Source of the DNA: Hortaea werneckii
Taxonomy: Eukaryota > Ascomycota > Dothideomycetes > Mycosphaerellales > Teratosphaeriaceae
Assembly: GCA_037044905.1 (NCBI GenBank)
Contig: JBAOKB010000007.1
Span: 1-64,000 of the forward strand
Length of the DNA stretch: 64,000 nt
Direction of reading: 5' to 3'
Position 1 is the first letter of the stretch, and each line of letters starts with the position of its first letter. The position numbers and the translations under genes are program-made. The notes under the pieces are model-generated. The model did not search any database and had not been told where the DNA came from. It saw only the letters and a program-made list of their open reading frames with translations. Shown here piece by piece: positions 9,933 through 19,993 of the stretch.

Positions 9933-12900
9933 TTGATGTCCTTTCATTACATCTCTTCAACAGGCGTCTTGCATATCTACCATCCTGATGTTCGCACCAG
10001 AAGTATCAAATTGGACGAAGCGAAACGGGAGGAAATTCGGGAGAGAGCTGCCGCCATTGCGCCTCTAACCGCGAAACCCCAAGGACCAAAGCTTCACTCG
10101 CTCCAATTCCAAAATTGCCCAAATCCGCGCGGATCCAAGAGCGAAAGGATGGCGCCTCAGGTCGTTATCGATCTTTCGAAGGAAGATGGCGTTGATGACC
10201 CCCCACGCAAAGCTCAAGCGCCACGGTCTGGTGGTCCTAACCCCTCAAAACCGAAAGTGGATCGTGTCAATTCTGGAGTGAATGAGATGCGACCATATTA
10301 CCGCAGTACTTCGCTGGATAGACGCCAGAAGCGGCCGACCTTTGGCGACTGGTCTGCCTCAAACTCGGGCACTGCTCCTGCATCCCAGGATAGCCTCTCT
10401 GGATCCCGCGCCAAGTCATCAACAAAGCAGAGCTCTGGATACGACCGTCTGGATGATACCGATCGTGCGAGTTCAAATTTCAATTCGCGGGCGATCGACG
10501 CGTCTACCTCATCAAAGAGCGTCAACGTTTTGCTCGGACCAGCTCCAGATAGACGCAAGTCTTTACTCTCCACGGCTCGTTCATCTAATGGAACTAGCCC
10601 AGCCTATTCAAAGCCCAATGGCGCTACAGCGGCCCCTATAGCTGGCAGTCGCAACCCAAGAGAAGGGAGCAACTCTCCTTCAAATTCCCCGCATGTTGGG
10701 TTCAAAAGACCTCGTGCAGAAGGCGAACTTTCCACGCTAGAAAGACTCAAAAGGCGTAAACTGGAATCTCGCGTAGAACGTGAGGCCGGACGGCGCGCTA
10801 CAAACACCAACGTCGCGGGTTCGTCTTTGCAGAGGAGAGAAGGACAGCGTCAGAACGCTTTTGAATCATTGGGGACTCGTAAAGCTGCACCTAGTACACC
10901 TCGCCAGAACGCGCCATTTCGATCAAAAATGACATCAAGCGTTATCGATCTTCTTAGCGATGAGGAAGGCATAGACGGGGCTAGTGAAGAACCCTTGCTA
11001 TCCAAGCCGAAGCTTGACGCGGAATCGAGTGGCAAAGCTGACAATGATTCCATGAAAGATTCGGCATCGTCACTCCGTAAGGACACTGATCAATTTATCA
11101 GGCAAGATCAAAAGGGTAAAAGAAATGTTCCAGACCGCGAGCTGGACGCAAGTGCGTCTCGAACAGCAGCTCGTGACTCGCCAGTTCAAGACCGGCGGTC
11201 GGGCTTGCCCTTGGAAACGTTCAACACCTCGGACACACGGGAGATGCGTCATAACCCGGAAGGTTTGCGGAAAGAGCTGCGCAGCAACGATATTACGAGG
11301 AGGATCGACGAATCTTCTGATCACGAGCATTCTCCCATCAGTGCCTTGGCGCCGGGTGTACCTGTGTCGGATGAAGGCGGTTTTCCCACAGCATATAGAA
11401 AGCTGGAGAAATCGAAGCAAGCTTCGACGCCTCCGGCCCTTGACTTAAGAGCTGCTACTCAATTCGTGTCTTGGATCACAGGATCGAATACAAGGGATAG
11501 CTCAGAATCATTGACAAACAACCAGTCAACGAATCATCCCGGCCAGAAAGCCGGGGCAACAAGCAAGAGCAAAGCATCCCAAAACGTGCTAGATCGTCGG
11601 GTAGGAGAACCAAAGCAGGCCTCACTGAGTGATGAAGCAGCATCAAATTTTGAAAAGTCCGGGGCCTCTTCTGGAACTGCTCGAACAGCCAGGCTATCAG
11701 CGCAGAGCAATCTCACGTCTTCTCAGAAAGATGCAGCACGACAAGAACTTCACATCACAGGTTCACCTCAAAAGCCAGTCGCTCACGGCAAAAAAAGTGG
11801 TACTCTGGCTCTTGGCCCTGAGGTAGAGATCGAATCAAGGCCTGGGGCTCTCGCTGCTGGGATCGGTGGCACTGTTAAAAAGGCAAACGGTGGCGACACG
11901 AGCGAGGCGAAGGACGGTGCAATGGAGCGCAGCAAATCAGCAAATCAAAGCAATGGAAGCGAGAGCCAGGTCTTGCCACCATTTGTAGGCAAGTCCGATA
12001 AGTCGTTTGCATCTCTTAGCTCCGCTAAACAGGTCGAAATCATTATCGGAAGATACATGGACGAAGTGCGCATTGAGAATGAATACTGGAATAGGGCCTG
12101 GCTCCGTCGTGCTCGTTGTTCAAAGGCCAAAACTCAGCAGAGCGCAGACGTTTCGGCGACCAAGCCCTATTCATTCGCCAAATTAAAACCTCTACCCTTG
12201 ATCCAAGCCGACAAAAAATCTCGTAATCAAGGCGCTGTGAAGCTCTTGGTCGAAAAGTCGGTCCCTGGTGGCAAACCCATGAAAGTCCCATTCATTGTGC
12301 AGCCAAACATCATCGAGCCCCATGATGACATGCCCAGCTACTCTCACTTCGTCAATATTAAGAGTAATTTCCTCGCGCCAAACGTCACGACCTTACAGCA
12401 TTGGCCTTACTTCGGAGATGACTTTGATTACTCCGAGGATGCCAAAGGCCTGAAAGAGCAGTACAGTTTTGACATGGATCAGCGCTCCACAAAATTGTTA
12501 CGTCTGGCTCAGGCACAGAAGTACGAGCCCTACGCTGAGGATGCATTGCGTGAGCTTGGAATTGGCTGGAGCGACATACTTCGCTATCTTCTTGAAGTAA
12601 GTCCTGATGTGGGCAGCGATCCTGCCGCGATTGAAGCGCTTAAAAAGCGTTCTGAATCCACATCGGAAGACTTCTGTAGAGCACATACTAGGACTGCTCA
12701 AGTGCTGTCCTCGCTTCCTGCATCGACGCCGGGTAAATTGGCAAAGGCTGCATTGACCTGTTATCACTTCCACAATCTAGCTTGGTTCAGTCTCTGGCAC
12801 ATCGCACGAAAGCACCAGTTCAAGCCTCTACCCGGTCAGCAACATGCAGAGCAGACGCCACTTGACGACGCAACATGTCGCATATGCTCCAGGTTCGCAT

Positions 12901-14357
12901 GCCCTTACCACGGTGAAATTGAGGAGCTTGAGGACAGCGACGAAGAAGCCGATTCAGAAACAAAGAAGGCAATCACTACCGACATTATTAATCCACCGGC
13001 TGTGAACAACCGCAAACGAGTAGGCTTCAACCCAGCTCCCGATGGTCTACTGTCTGCCATTATTGAACCTTTGAGCCGGAAGGACCCAAAACAGGCGTCC
13101 TATTGGGAAAAGGCATACAAACATAAGGCTGACGAAAGAGGTCCTTTCTACCCCTGTTACCACCCCGGACAGACCTGCGAGGGTGCCGCGTGTAGTTGCT
13201 TCGAGAATATGGTCCCCTGTGAAAAGACTTGCTCTTGTTCCGCCGATTGTGTACGCCGATTCAAGGGCTGCTCCTGCTCGACCGAAAGGCTAAAGAAGGG
13301 TCAGCGATTGATGTGCTACGAGGACGAGCGATGTGTCTGCTATTCTTTAGGCCGTGAATGCGACCCAGATCTCTGCGGCTCTTGCGGCGTCCTTGAAGTT
13401 TTAGATCCTGTGAACAGGGAACGCGAAGACCCGATGCACGGCCGATGTCGCAACGCCTGCATTCAGTTCGGCCGCCCTGCTCAGACACTTCTAGGCCAAA
13501 GTGGCATTCATGGATTCGGTCTATACGCTGGTCAGACTATTCGGCAACACGACTTTGTCGGCGAATACAAAGGCGAGATCATCACAAAAGAGGAGGCGGA
13601 AAGACGTGGAGCTGTCTACGAGAAACAGCAGCTCAGTTATCTTTTTACGCTGAATGCTTTCCAAGAAATCGACAGCACTTATTTCGGCAATAACATACGC
13701 TTCATTAACCACGCTGGTAATGGAAAGAACAATCTGTATCCGAGAATCTTCATGGTCAACACAGTCCATCGAATCGCACTTTTCGCTGACAAGACCATCC
13801 AAAAAGGCGAAGAGCTTTTGTTCGATTACGGTCCCAAGTTCCCCGACGAGCAACTTGGCGGCAAGAAGGCTTACCAGCCTCGCGTTCGTAATTCGAACAT
13901 GGTACACGACTTTTGGGAAGTCGAAGTCGAGAGAGATGCCACTGGATACAGAAGAGCTCGCAAAGCTGCCAAGCCGACAGGAAAAGGTAGAGCCCGCAAA
14001 ACGGATACTGGCACAGGAGAAAAGCAATTAAAGCAACAACGGGGTCCCCCGCCTGGAACAGGTGGCAGACCACGGAAGAACGCCCCAACAGAAGATGCTG
14101 ACGCCCAGTCGCTGGAGCCGGACGAGCGTCTATCCGCAGGAGATCGACTCGCCGCTTTTAAAGTGGCCGTCGAGCCAGCGGGTGAAGAAATGGGCCTTGA
14201 CGCCGTCAACGGCGCTGAGGACGAGGACGAATTCGAGCCTGAGTCTTCGGGTGATAGCAATAGCGAGGATGGTGATGAGCAGGAAGACGAAGAGCCAGGA
14301 CCAGCTAGGCGCTCCCGCCGTGGGCGACATTTGAAGGTACGACGGCCACGGGATTAA
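9933..14357 (+). CDS. KMT6: Histone H3K27 methyltransferase, EZH2/KMT6 type (PRC2 catalytic subunit)
   Basis: An uninterrupted frame of up to 1474 residues. The first 700 residues are disordered and Ser/Arg-rich, with two SUMO-interaction-like motifs (VVIDLS near 74 and SVIDLLSDEEG near 333). A pre-SET CXC domain with many cysteines (YPCYHPGQTCEGAACSC onward) lies at about 1070-1165, directly followed by a SET domain at about 1187-1300. Visible SET motifs are HGFGLYAG, RFINHAGN (about 1256-1263) and GEELLFDYG. CXC immediately before SET identifies the E(z) class rather than H3K9 or H3K4 enzymes. The C-terminal tail is acidic, ending in a basic patch. The start is uncertain: ATG 9933 opens the frame, but ATG 10149 (MAPQVVIDLS) is an attractive alternative. 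It should deposit facultative heterochromatin with EED and SUZ12 partners. Confidence 0.92.
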   Translation: MMSFHYISSTGVLHIYHPDVRTRSIKLDEAKREEIRERAAAIAPLTAKPQGPKLHSLQFQNCPNPRGSKSERMAPQVVIDLSKEDGVDDPPRKAQAPRSGGPNPSKPKVDRVNSGVNEMRPYYRSTSLDRRQKRPTFGDWSASNSGTAPASQDSLSGSRAKSSTKQSSGYDRLDDTDRASSNFNSRAIDASTSSKSVNVLLGPAPDRRKSLLSTARSSNGTSPAYSKPNGATAAPIAGSRNPREGSNSPSNSPHVGFKRPRAEGELSTLERLKRRKLESRVEREAGRRATNTNVAGSSLQRREGQRQNAFESLGTRKAAPSTPRQNAPFRSKMTSSVIDLLSDEEGIDGASEEPLLSKPKLDAESSGKADNDSMKDSASSLRKDTDQFIRQDQKGKRNVPDRELDASASRTAARDSPVQDRRSGLPLETFNTSDTREMRHNPEGLRKELRSNDITRRIDESSDHEHSPISALAPGVPVSDEGGFPTAYRKLEKSKQASTPPALDLRAATQFVSWITGSNTRDSSESLTNNQSTNHPGQKAGATSKSKASQNVLDRRVGEPKQASLSDEAASNFEKSGASSGTARTARLSAQSNLTSSQKDAARQELHITGSPQKPVAHGKKSGTLALGPEVEIESRPGALAAGIGGTVKKANGGDTSEAKDGAMERSKSANQSNGSESQVLPPFVGKSDKSFASLSSAKQVEIIIGRYMDEVRIENEYWNRAWLRRARCSKAKTQQSADVSATKPYSFAKLKPLPLIQADKKSRNQGAVKLLVEKSVPGGKPMKVPFIVQPNIIEPHDDMPSYSHFVNIKSNFLAPNVTTLQHWPYFGDDFDYSEDAKGLKEQYSFDMDQRSTKLLRLAQAQKYEPYAEDALRELGIGWSDILRYLLEVSPDVGSDPAAIEALKKRSESTSEDFCRAHTRTAQVLSSLPASTPGKLAKAALTCYHFHNLAWFSLWHIARKHQFKPLPGQQHAEQTPLDDATCRICSRFACPYHGEIEELEDSDEEADSETKKAITTDIINPPAVNNRKRVGFNPAPDGLLSAIIEPLSRKDPKQASYWEKAYKHKADERGPFYPCYHPGQTCEGAACSCFENMVPCEKTCSCSADCVRRFKGCSCSTERLKKGQRLMCYEDERCVCYSLGRECDPDLCGSCGVLEVLDPVNREREDPMHGRCRNACIQFGRPAQTLLGQSGIHGFGLYAGQTIRQHDFVGEYKGEIITKEEAERRGAVYEKQQLSYLFTLNAFQEIDSTYFGNNIRFINHAGNGKNNLYPRIFMVNTVHRIALFADKTIQKGEELLFDYGPKFPDEQLGGKKAYQPRVRNSNMVHDFWEVEVERDATGYRRARKAAKPTGKGRARKTDTGTGEKQLKQQRGPPPGTGGRPRKNAPTEDADAQSLEPDERLSAGDRLAAFKVAVEPAGEEMGLDAVNGAEDEDEFEPESSGDSNSEDGDEQEDEEPGPARRSRRGRHLKVRRPRD

Positions 14358-15169
14358 GCGGTTTTCTGTTGTTTTTACCTGAGCGTAGATCACGTCTTGC
14401 TTCGTAATAGATTTCACGGAGCTCATGCTCCATTTTGATAGAGGGTCGTGATTTAAACTGTATTGCCAATGAGAAAGCCGGTTCACATGTGCCAGGGAAA
14501 GAAAAGAGCCTTTAGTGACTTCGTCGTCAGAAGCGGCCAAGGATTTCCACGTCGTACATGTGCAGTGGATGGATAATGTTGACTTCCAGAGAATGTGCGT
14601 CAAGATGGGTCGCAGTATGCCCAGTCAGCTGCAGGGGGCGTCAATGTCACGTGGGCAGCAGCGTAGCGTGACCACTCCCACAGTTGGGAGAAGTTGAAAT
14701 GGCACGATTGCCGATGCGTCGGAGGCAATGCACGGAAACTCCGGCAAGCAAAAAGAAGCAAGCAAGCAAGCAACGCAGAAGACAAGAAAACAAGCAAGAG
14801 ACCTCATGAGCAGAGGCGGACCTTGTGGTCCTTCCCTCTCAATTATTATTACTATCTACTTCATTAATACTACCACCCACCACCCTCAAAAGGAAAGACG
14901 CCAAAGCGCTGCTCGGAATGAGCGAGCGCCTGTTTGGAAAAAAACAGCTCCCTTGAACAGGAAAGACTTCGTGAAGTCTTCCCTGCCCCTCCACCATCAA
15001 CAGCTCGCGTAACTCAATCCAGAACCGAATTAAAGCAAGAAAAAGCAATCTATCGCCATTATCCCCATTCCGTACCGCTGTGATCCTTCTCTCCTCCTCC
15101 GTTGCAACGTTGTGCGCCCTGTGGCTGAACAGGTTACAGCTCTCATCATGTGTCGCAGGGTGAGCCCGT
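14358..15169. other. Convergent intergenic region
   Basis: This holds the 3' ends of the KMT6-like and But2 genes. There is a short AAGC/CAAG repeat stretch near 14752-14800. Open frames here show no family features. Confidence 0.4.
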
Positions 15170-17199
15170 TTATGCGACGTTCATGAAGAGGCCGATGGCT
15201 GTTGGAAGAAAGGAAGAAAGGTCAGCCTGGTCATCGTTACATGATCTTGAGAGGAAGAGGGAGAGGCACTCACGGCAAGGGTTGAAGTCCTGGAAGTAGT
15301 TCAGGCTGCTGCCCGTCGCGGAGAACATCCAGATGCCGATGGTCTTGCCGGCGGGGCAGGCCATGCTGTGGATCTTGCTCGAGGAGCCCGGGGTCAGAGT
15401 GTACTCGCCAAGATACTGTGAGAGTGGATGTTAGCAGTGTCGTTTTGAGGGGACGAGGATCGTCGGCTTACCTTGTCGGACTTGGGCGAGGTGTTGAAAG
15501 TGTTGCTCTTGTGTGCGGGCTTCTCGAGAGTGTAGAAGTTGGCCTTGCCGTCGCCGCTGATCGTGTAGGCAGACGTCTCCAGTTGATCCTGCTCCGGAAA
15601 CATGAATTCCAGGGAGCATGTCTTGCCGGCTGCGTCGGCGGGGATGTCGAAGTTGAACATCGAGCTGATGGTGGAAGTCATGGTGCCGTTGAAGAAGTTG
15701 CCATAAGCCTTGTCGGGCTCTGCGGAGTTGATGTGGATGATCTGATGTGGGAACTGTCGGGACTCGTTAGCAAGGTCAATGCAAGACAGGCTAAGATTTA
15801 ATTAGCTCACCTCAAAGTCCTTCCCGAGCTTGCCTGGGCAACCTTTCGGCATGTTTGCAGGCTTGGTTGACATTGGTGGCTGCTGAGTGGGCATCGACGA
15901 CGTCGAGGCAGGCCTCGTGGTTGTCGGCATCGGTGTGTAGAGTGTCAGAGAGCCCATCGTGGAGATGCAAGTGGCGCCGTTCTGTATTTTGTCAGTATAT
16001 CTTGCCGCCAATTGTGGGACCTGGGAAAAGTACCGGATACGAGTGCGCGGGGTTGCAGACGTAAGACATTGAGATCGTCGTAGGCTTGCTGGAGGTCGGG
16101 CAAGGGGAGCTCGAGCGGCTTGTCTTGGATGAGGTCGTCATGGGCTTGCTTGAAGTCGGGCACGGGGAGCTCGAGCTGCTGGTCTTGGACGAGGTCGTCA
16201 CGGGCGTGCTGGAGCTCGGGCATGGGGTACTCTGAGTTGGCTTGCTCATAGACGGAGTCCATGTCGTGCACTGTGAAAAGGTCAGCGGATACTTTTGCAG
16301 CTTGGCGGCCTCGAGTACGTACCGTAGTGGATGTCGACTTGCTGATGGATGGCGTGGACTTGGTGGACCTGGACATCTTAGTGGTGGAAGAAGTCTTTTT
16401 TGTCGAGCTGCTCATCGGTGAAGAGGTGAACATCTTGGTGGTTGAAGAAGTCTTCTTGCTCGTGCTGCTCATCTTCGTGGAAGTGGACATCTTGGTGGTG
16501 GTCGAGACCTTCGTCGAGCTGCTCGTTTTCGTCGAGCTCGTCTGAGGCGGAGGCGCACACTCGGAGTAGCAGCTGTCGGCGACAAGCCAAACCGGCTGGC
16601 ACTTCTTCTGGCCCTCAACTGGACGGTCGTACAGGTTCCAACTGGAATTGCAGTCAGCAGAGATGGAGGGCAGAGATGGAGAGCGGGAACGGCACTCACC
16701 CTCCGTGATCACCAGTCGGGCAGGACCAGAAGGTGTCCGATCCTTTGAAGGTGATAGTGCCGTTGCCGCACGGAATGTCGAAGCCCTTGTCTGGTTTGGC
16801 ACCAACGTCGCACTGGAACTGACCAGTCGGAGGTGTCATAATGCAGCCACGTCTGTGAGAAGAGGGCATTGTCAGCATGGTTGCCAAGATGATGCGCGGA
16901 AGCTATGAAAGAGAAAACGTGCCCGTAACTGTCAGTGAGTGCGCCATCGTTCAGACAATATGTGCCTTGGGGGACCGGAAGGTTGTTCTGGCCGATCCTG
17001 TTCTGTCCATCGCCGAGCTGGCCGACGGTGCCGCCAGGCCCACCGTACGCTGTCATCGCAAAGCAGCTACAGTTGCTGTCAGCGAAGGTGCTCTCGATGG
17101 GATGAGCGTGAGCGGAAACACTGACCATTTGGGCTGCGGGAGGGTTGCTGCGTTTGCGGCGGCCGCCAGAGCGGCGACCAGGAGTGTTCCTGTCGTCAT
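15170..17199 (-). CDS. Secreted Ser/Thr-rich protein with PIR1-like and But2 C-terminal domains
   Basis: Nine exons can be joined in frame: 17199-17126, 17066-16923, 16852-16700, 16641-16323, 16270-16034, 15981-15811, 15753-15472, 15415-15274 and 15198-15170, giving 516 residues. The N-terminus (MTTGTLLVAALAAAANAATL) is a signal peptide. Next is a Cys-containing domain (GGTVGQLGDGQNRIG, TYCLNDG, RGCIMTPPTGQFQCD), like the C-terminal domain of PIR cell-wall proteins. A long Ser/Thr/Lys linker follows with 20-residue repeats, which is likely O-glycosylated. The last 170 residues (SMFNFDIPADAAGKTCSLEF, SSLNYFQDFNP) match the But2 C-terminal domain (PF09792). Intron 2 needs a GC donor. It is probably a cell-wall or extracellular protein; its biochemical role is unknown. 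Confidence 0.88.
16081..16227 (-). repeat. 60-bp tandem repeat in the But2 gene linker
   Basis: Two full 60-bp units (16081-16140, 16141-16200) and a partial third (16201-16227) align with few mismatches. They encode SPCPTSSKPMTTSSKTS-type blocks. Confidence 0.85.
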
Positions 17200-18649
17200 C
17201 TTGGTGGTGGTGGAGGTGGCTTTGCGCGGGGTGGTAGATGTATTCTGAAGTGGCAGAAGCTGTCAGCAGTGAAATGAGAAGATGTTATTCGATGGAACCA
17301 AAGACTGACCTAATTGCTGCTGGGGTAGAGTATACTGGCCGGAGCTGGAGGTCCGGTAATCTGTGTGGTGTGTGTATGTGGAGGAAGAGAAGAGAAAGGA
17401 AAAGAGGAAGGCCAGAAGATATATAGAAGCTCGGCGGGTCAGAGACATTGCGAGGCGGGAGATAGCGCCTGCTTCGCGAGGTGTACCCTTGCCTGTCGAG
17501 GAGTCGCCACTTGCATCTCCAACAGGTCTCGACTGCGTGCGAACAGGTCCTGACCTTCCGCAAGAGCTGTACCTCTGCAGTGATACACTGCGTCGGACAC
17601 GCTCGGGCGGAAGTCGAAGCGCTCTGAATGACTGAGGTAGGAAGGCGTCAGAGTGGAAAAGTCGATCGATGGTAACCTTGGAAGTCGGGCGGGCCCTGGA
17701 ACTGCCAGAATCGCGGCTGGTGAATTTCGAAAGAGCGACTCTCTATAGCTCTCGTACCTGCTCGATGCCCGACACACGGTGAGTCTACCATTTTCGGTGC
17801 ACCCCGCGTTTTCATCTGTAAAAAGATCATCGTAAACCAAGACAAATATACATGTCAAATTACAGTAGCCCTCCAAGTTTCTACACCGTTGAACGCGGAC
17901 GTTGGGACTGCGAGGAATGGAACGGCTTACTCTCTACCTAGGTGCCCTTGAGAAGGAGCTGCGGGAAGACCACCCACGGTGTAGTTTCCTCATGTGTGCA
18001 TCAATTTTCTAGACCATAACAATTATGAGCAGGAGTGTCCCTGATATTAGAAGTCTTAGAGGGCTCGGCGGCTGCCTGCATGCTGTCGCGACCACCCGCA
18101 ACCCATGAGGTATGTCACCTGTTTTGTCTCCACATATGGGTGTACCCGTGGACTGTACTCGATCTCCTAACCCAGTACCCAGGTCCTGAGGCTGGACACC
18201 GGCGGGATACGCCCTGCTGCGGGAGTGGATACATTCGCAACGCAGTTTTATTCATGCACGCCTCGGCCGGTAGCGATGGACTGCGCCTGTTCTGTCGGCG
18301 ATGTCTACAGTAGATTCTTAAGTGCCCTTGTGAGACAGGAGTGTAAGATCTGCGCTCTCTTTTTGGAAGCAAGTCGGAACACGAATTCGGCAGCGGCGTA
18401 GGGTCTTTTGTAGAGTCGAATTTCCCATCCGGCCAAGATCAACGGCCAAAGGCTCTCTCACGGGCATTTTTCAAAGCTCCATTGGCGAGACCTAGAATTT
18501 AAAAGGAAGTGCTTGAGTTGGAAATGGAAAAAACATAGACATTGTAGGACGACCCATCTCCATACCACACCCTTTTGGTGGTTAGTATTGAATGTGAGGC
18601 TGAGTCCCACGTCACGGCCTTTTCTGTGAAGTTTTTGTCTGACTTCGGG
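17200..18649. other. Intergenic region of 1.45 kb
   Basis: This contains the upstream region of the But2 gene and the 3' region of the fluoride exporter gene. A TACCTAGGT palindrome half lies at 17935-17943. Minus-strand frames at 17439-17876 show no family features. Confidence 0.4.
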
Positions 18650-19993
18650 TCAAGTAGCGCAGGCCGGCTCCATAAAGCCGGTAGTCCAGCGTAGAGATCC
18701 CATGATGATGGTTATACCAGCGACCGCGACGCATACAGTGCACGCGCCGTAGAAATAAGCGTGCTTGATCTTGAGCGTGTCGAGTTCAAGTGCCCACGTG
18801 CTGAAGGTGGTGAGGGCGCCGGAAAAGCCTTCCTCGATGCCTTGCAACACCTGGCAACCGATAACGCTTTGCGCTGCTGAGGAACGCTGCAGGTCGTAGC
18901 ACATTCCCAGGGTGAGGGAGCCCAGAATGTTCGCGAAAAAGGTTCCTAGTGGAAAGCTGCTGATTCGGCGATTCAGGGAAACGGATAGCTGGAAGCGCAG
19001 AATGCAGCCTAGCGGTGCGAAGATTAGAGCGAAGAGAACTTGGCCGCGCCAGGCGGAGTGCGGTGTAAAGATTGCGAAGATGATGCTGCCGATCCAAGCC
19101 GCACAGCTAAGTGGTATGATGATGAGGTTCATGAATTTTTCATAGTTGGCTTTGGGTGCCTTTTTCTCAAGCAGTGCCGCGGTGACGATGGCTAGATGGG
19201 CGCCGCTTTTGAGCGCAATGAGGCTCAAGCTCACCTCCAACAGCCAGACAGCGAGCAGAGCCATTACGCTGTAGCCCGCGGAACGGCTCCTAGCTCTGGC
19301 AGTCACAAAGTGGGTAGCGGTGGGATCCGTTTTGAGGTTGTTGGAAATGGCCAGGAAAGAATCGCGAGCCACAGATGCGAACGTCGTCAAAGAGCCGCAG
19401 AATCCCACTGTGACGCCAATGTATCCAGGTACCGCCGCGCGAGAAGCCTCGTAAGCTTTCCTGATTGCTTCTGGATCCGCGTCTTCGCCTTTCTCCTCCG
19501 AACTCGCGCTTTCGGCCTCTTGGCTTGCCTGGGCTTGTGTCTTCTTAGAAACGCCATTTTGAGGCTGTGATTTCCTCCAGTGGCTGTGAAACAGCATGCG
19601 ATCTTCCCGCAGAAAACCGATGACCAGACAGCCGGCGAAGTTGGCCCAAAGGTCCGTCGTCGGAACCGGAGCCCCAGGATAAAGGGTAAGGGCTTGCAGA
19701 CCAAGTCGAGCCAGGACGCCTAGGATGGAAAAGAAGACAAGGTAAGAATGGATGTAAAGTTGAGTCAAGCTGCGACGAAAATATGAACCCCTTCGCTTCC
19801 TATCAGTATCTCGTTTGTCTCGAGAGCTTTCCCGGCGGCCTTCATCTTCGAGGTCGCTGTGGCGATAGACTCCTTGATCTGCTGGATTCTCATCGGGCGC
19901 TGGCGCTGCGAGCTCGTCAAGGCCCTGATCTTCGCCGGACAGATCCTCTTCATCGGGTACTGCTTGGTCAATCGAACCCTCCGAACGGGGCAT
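18650..19993 (-). CDS. FEX1: Fluoride export protein (FEX, fused double CrcB domain)
   Basis: An intronless 447-residue frame. After a charged N-terminal tail of about 75 residues there are two homologous CrcB/Fluc-type halves, as in eukaryotic FEX proteins, where the bacterial dimer is fused. The first half has GFCGSLTTFASVARDS near residue 200 and the second GFSGALTTFSTWALELD near 390. These are the conserved G-x-x-G-[SA]-L-T-T-F pore signatures. An Asn-containing segment (LWANFAGCLVIGFL) is also typical, and roughly eight to nine membrane helices are visible. It exports fluoride across the plasma membrane. A hydrophilic insert (about 140-185, rich in Glu, Ala and Ser) separates early helices. 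The start is the first in-frame ATG. It is divergent from the TDT transporter. Confidence 0.93.
   Translation of the reverse strand: MPRSEGSIDQAVPDEEDLSGEDQGLDELAAPAPDENPADQGVYRHSDLEDEGRRESSRDKRDTDRKRRGSYFRRSLTQLYIHSYLVFFSILGVLARLGLQALTLYPGAPVPTTDLWANFAGCLVIGFLREDRMLFHSHWRKSQPQNGVSKKTQAQASQEAESASSEEKGEDADPEAIRKAYEASRAAVPGYIGVTVGFCGSLTTFASVARDSFLAISNNLKTDPTATHFVTARARSRSAGYSVMALLAVWLLEVSLSLIALKSGAHLAIVTAALLEKKAPKANYEKFMNLIIIPLSCAAWIGSIIFAIFTPHSAWRGQVLFALIFAPLGCILRFQLSVSLNRRISSFPLGTFFANILGSLTLGMCYDLQRSSAAQSVIGCQVLQGIEEGFSGALTTFSTWALELDTLKIKHAYFYGACTVCVAVAGITIIMGSLRWTTGFMEPACAT

Noticed and set aside
13871..14260. Antisense frame over the KMT6 C-terminus
   Set aside because: Mirror of acidic codons in the real gene, giving Ser-rich translation.
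16261..16545. Val/Leu/Glu-rich plus-strand frame opposite the But2 gene
   Set aside because: Antisense of Ser/Thr/Lys repeat codons; not a membrane protein gene.
17439..17876. 145-codon minus-strand frame upstream of the But2 gene
   Set aside because: No domain, no splice support and no protein-like composition. It overlaps the probable 5' region of the But2 gene.
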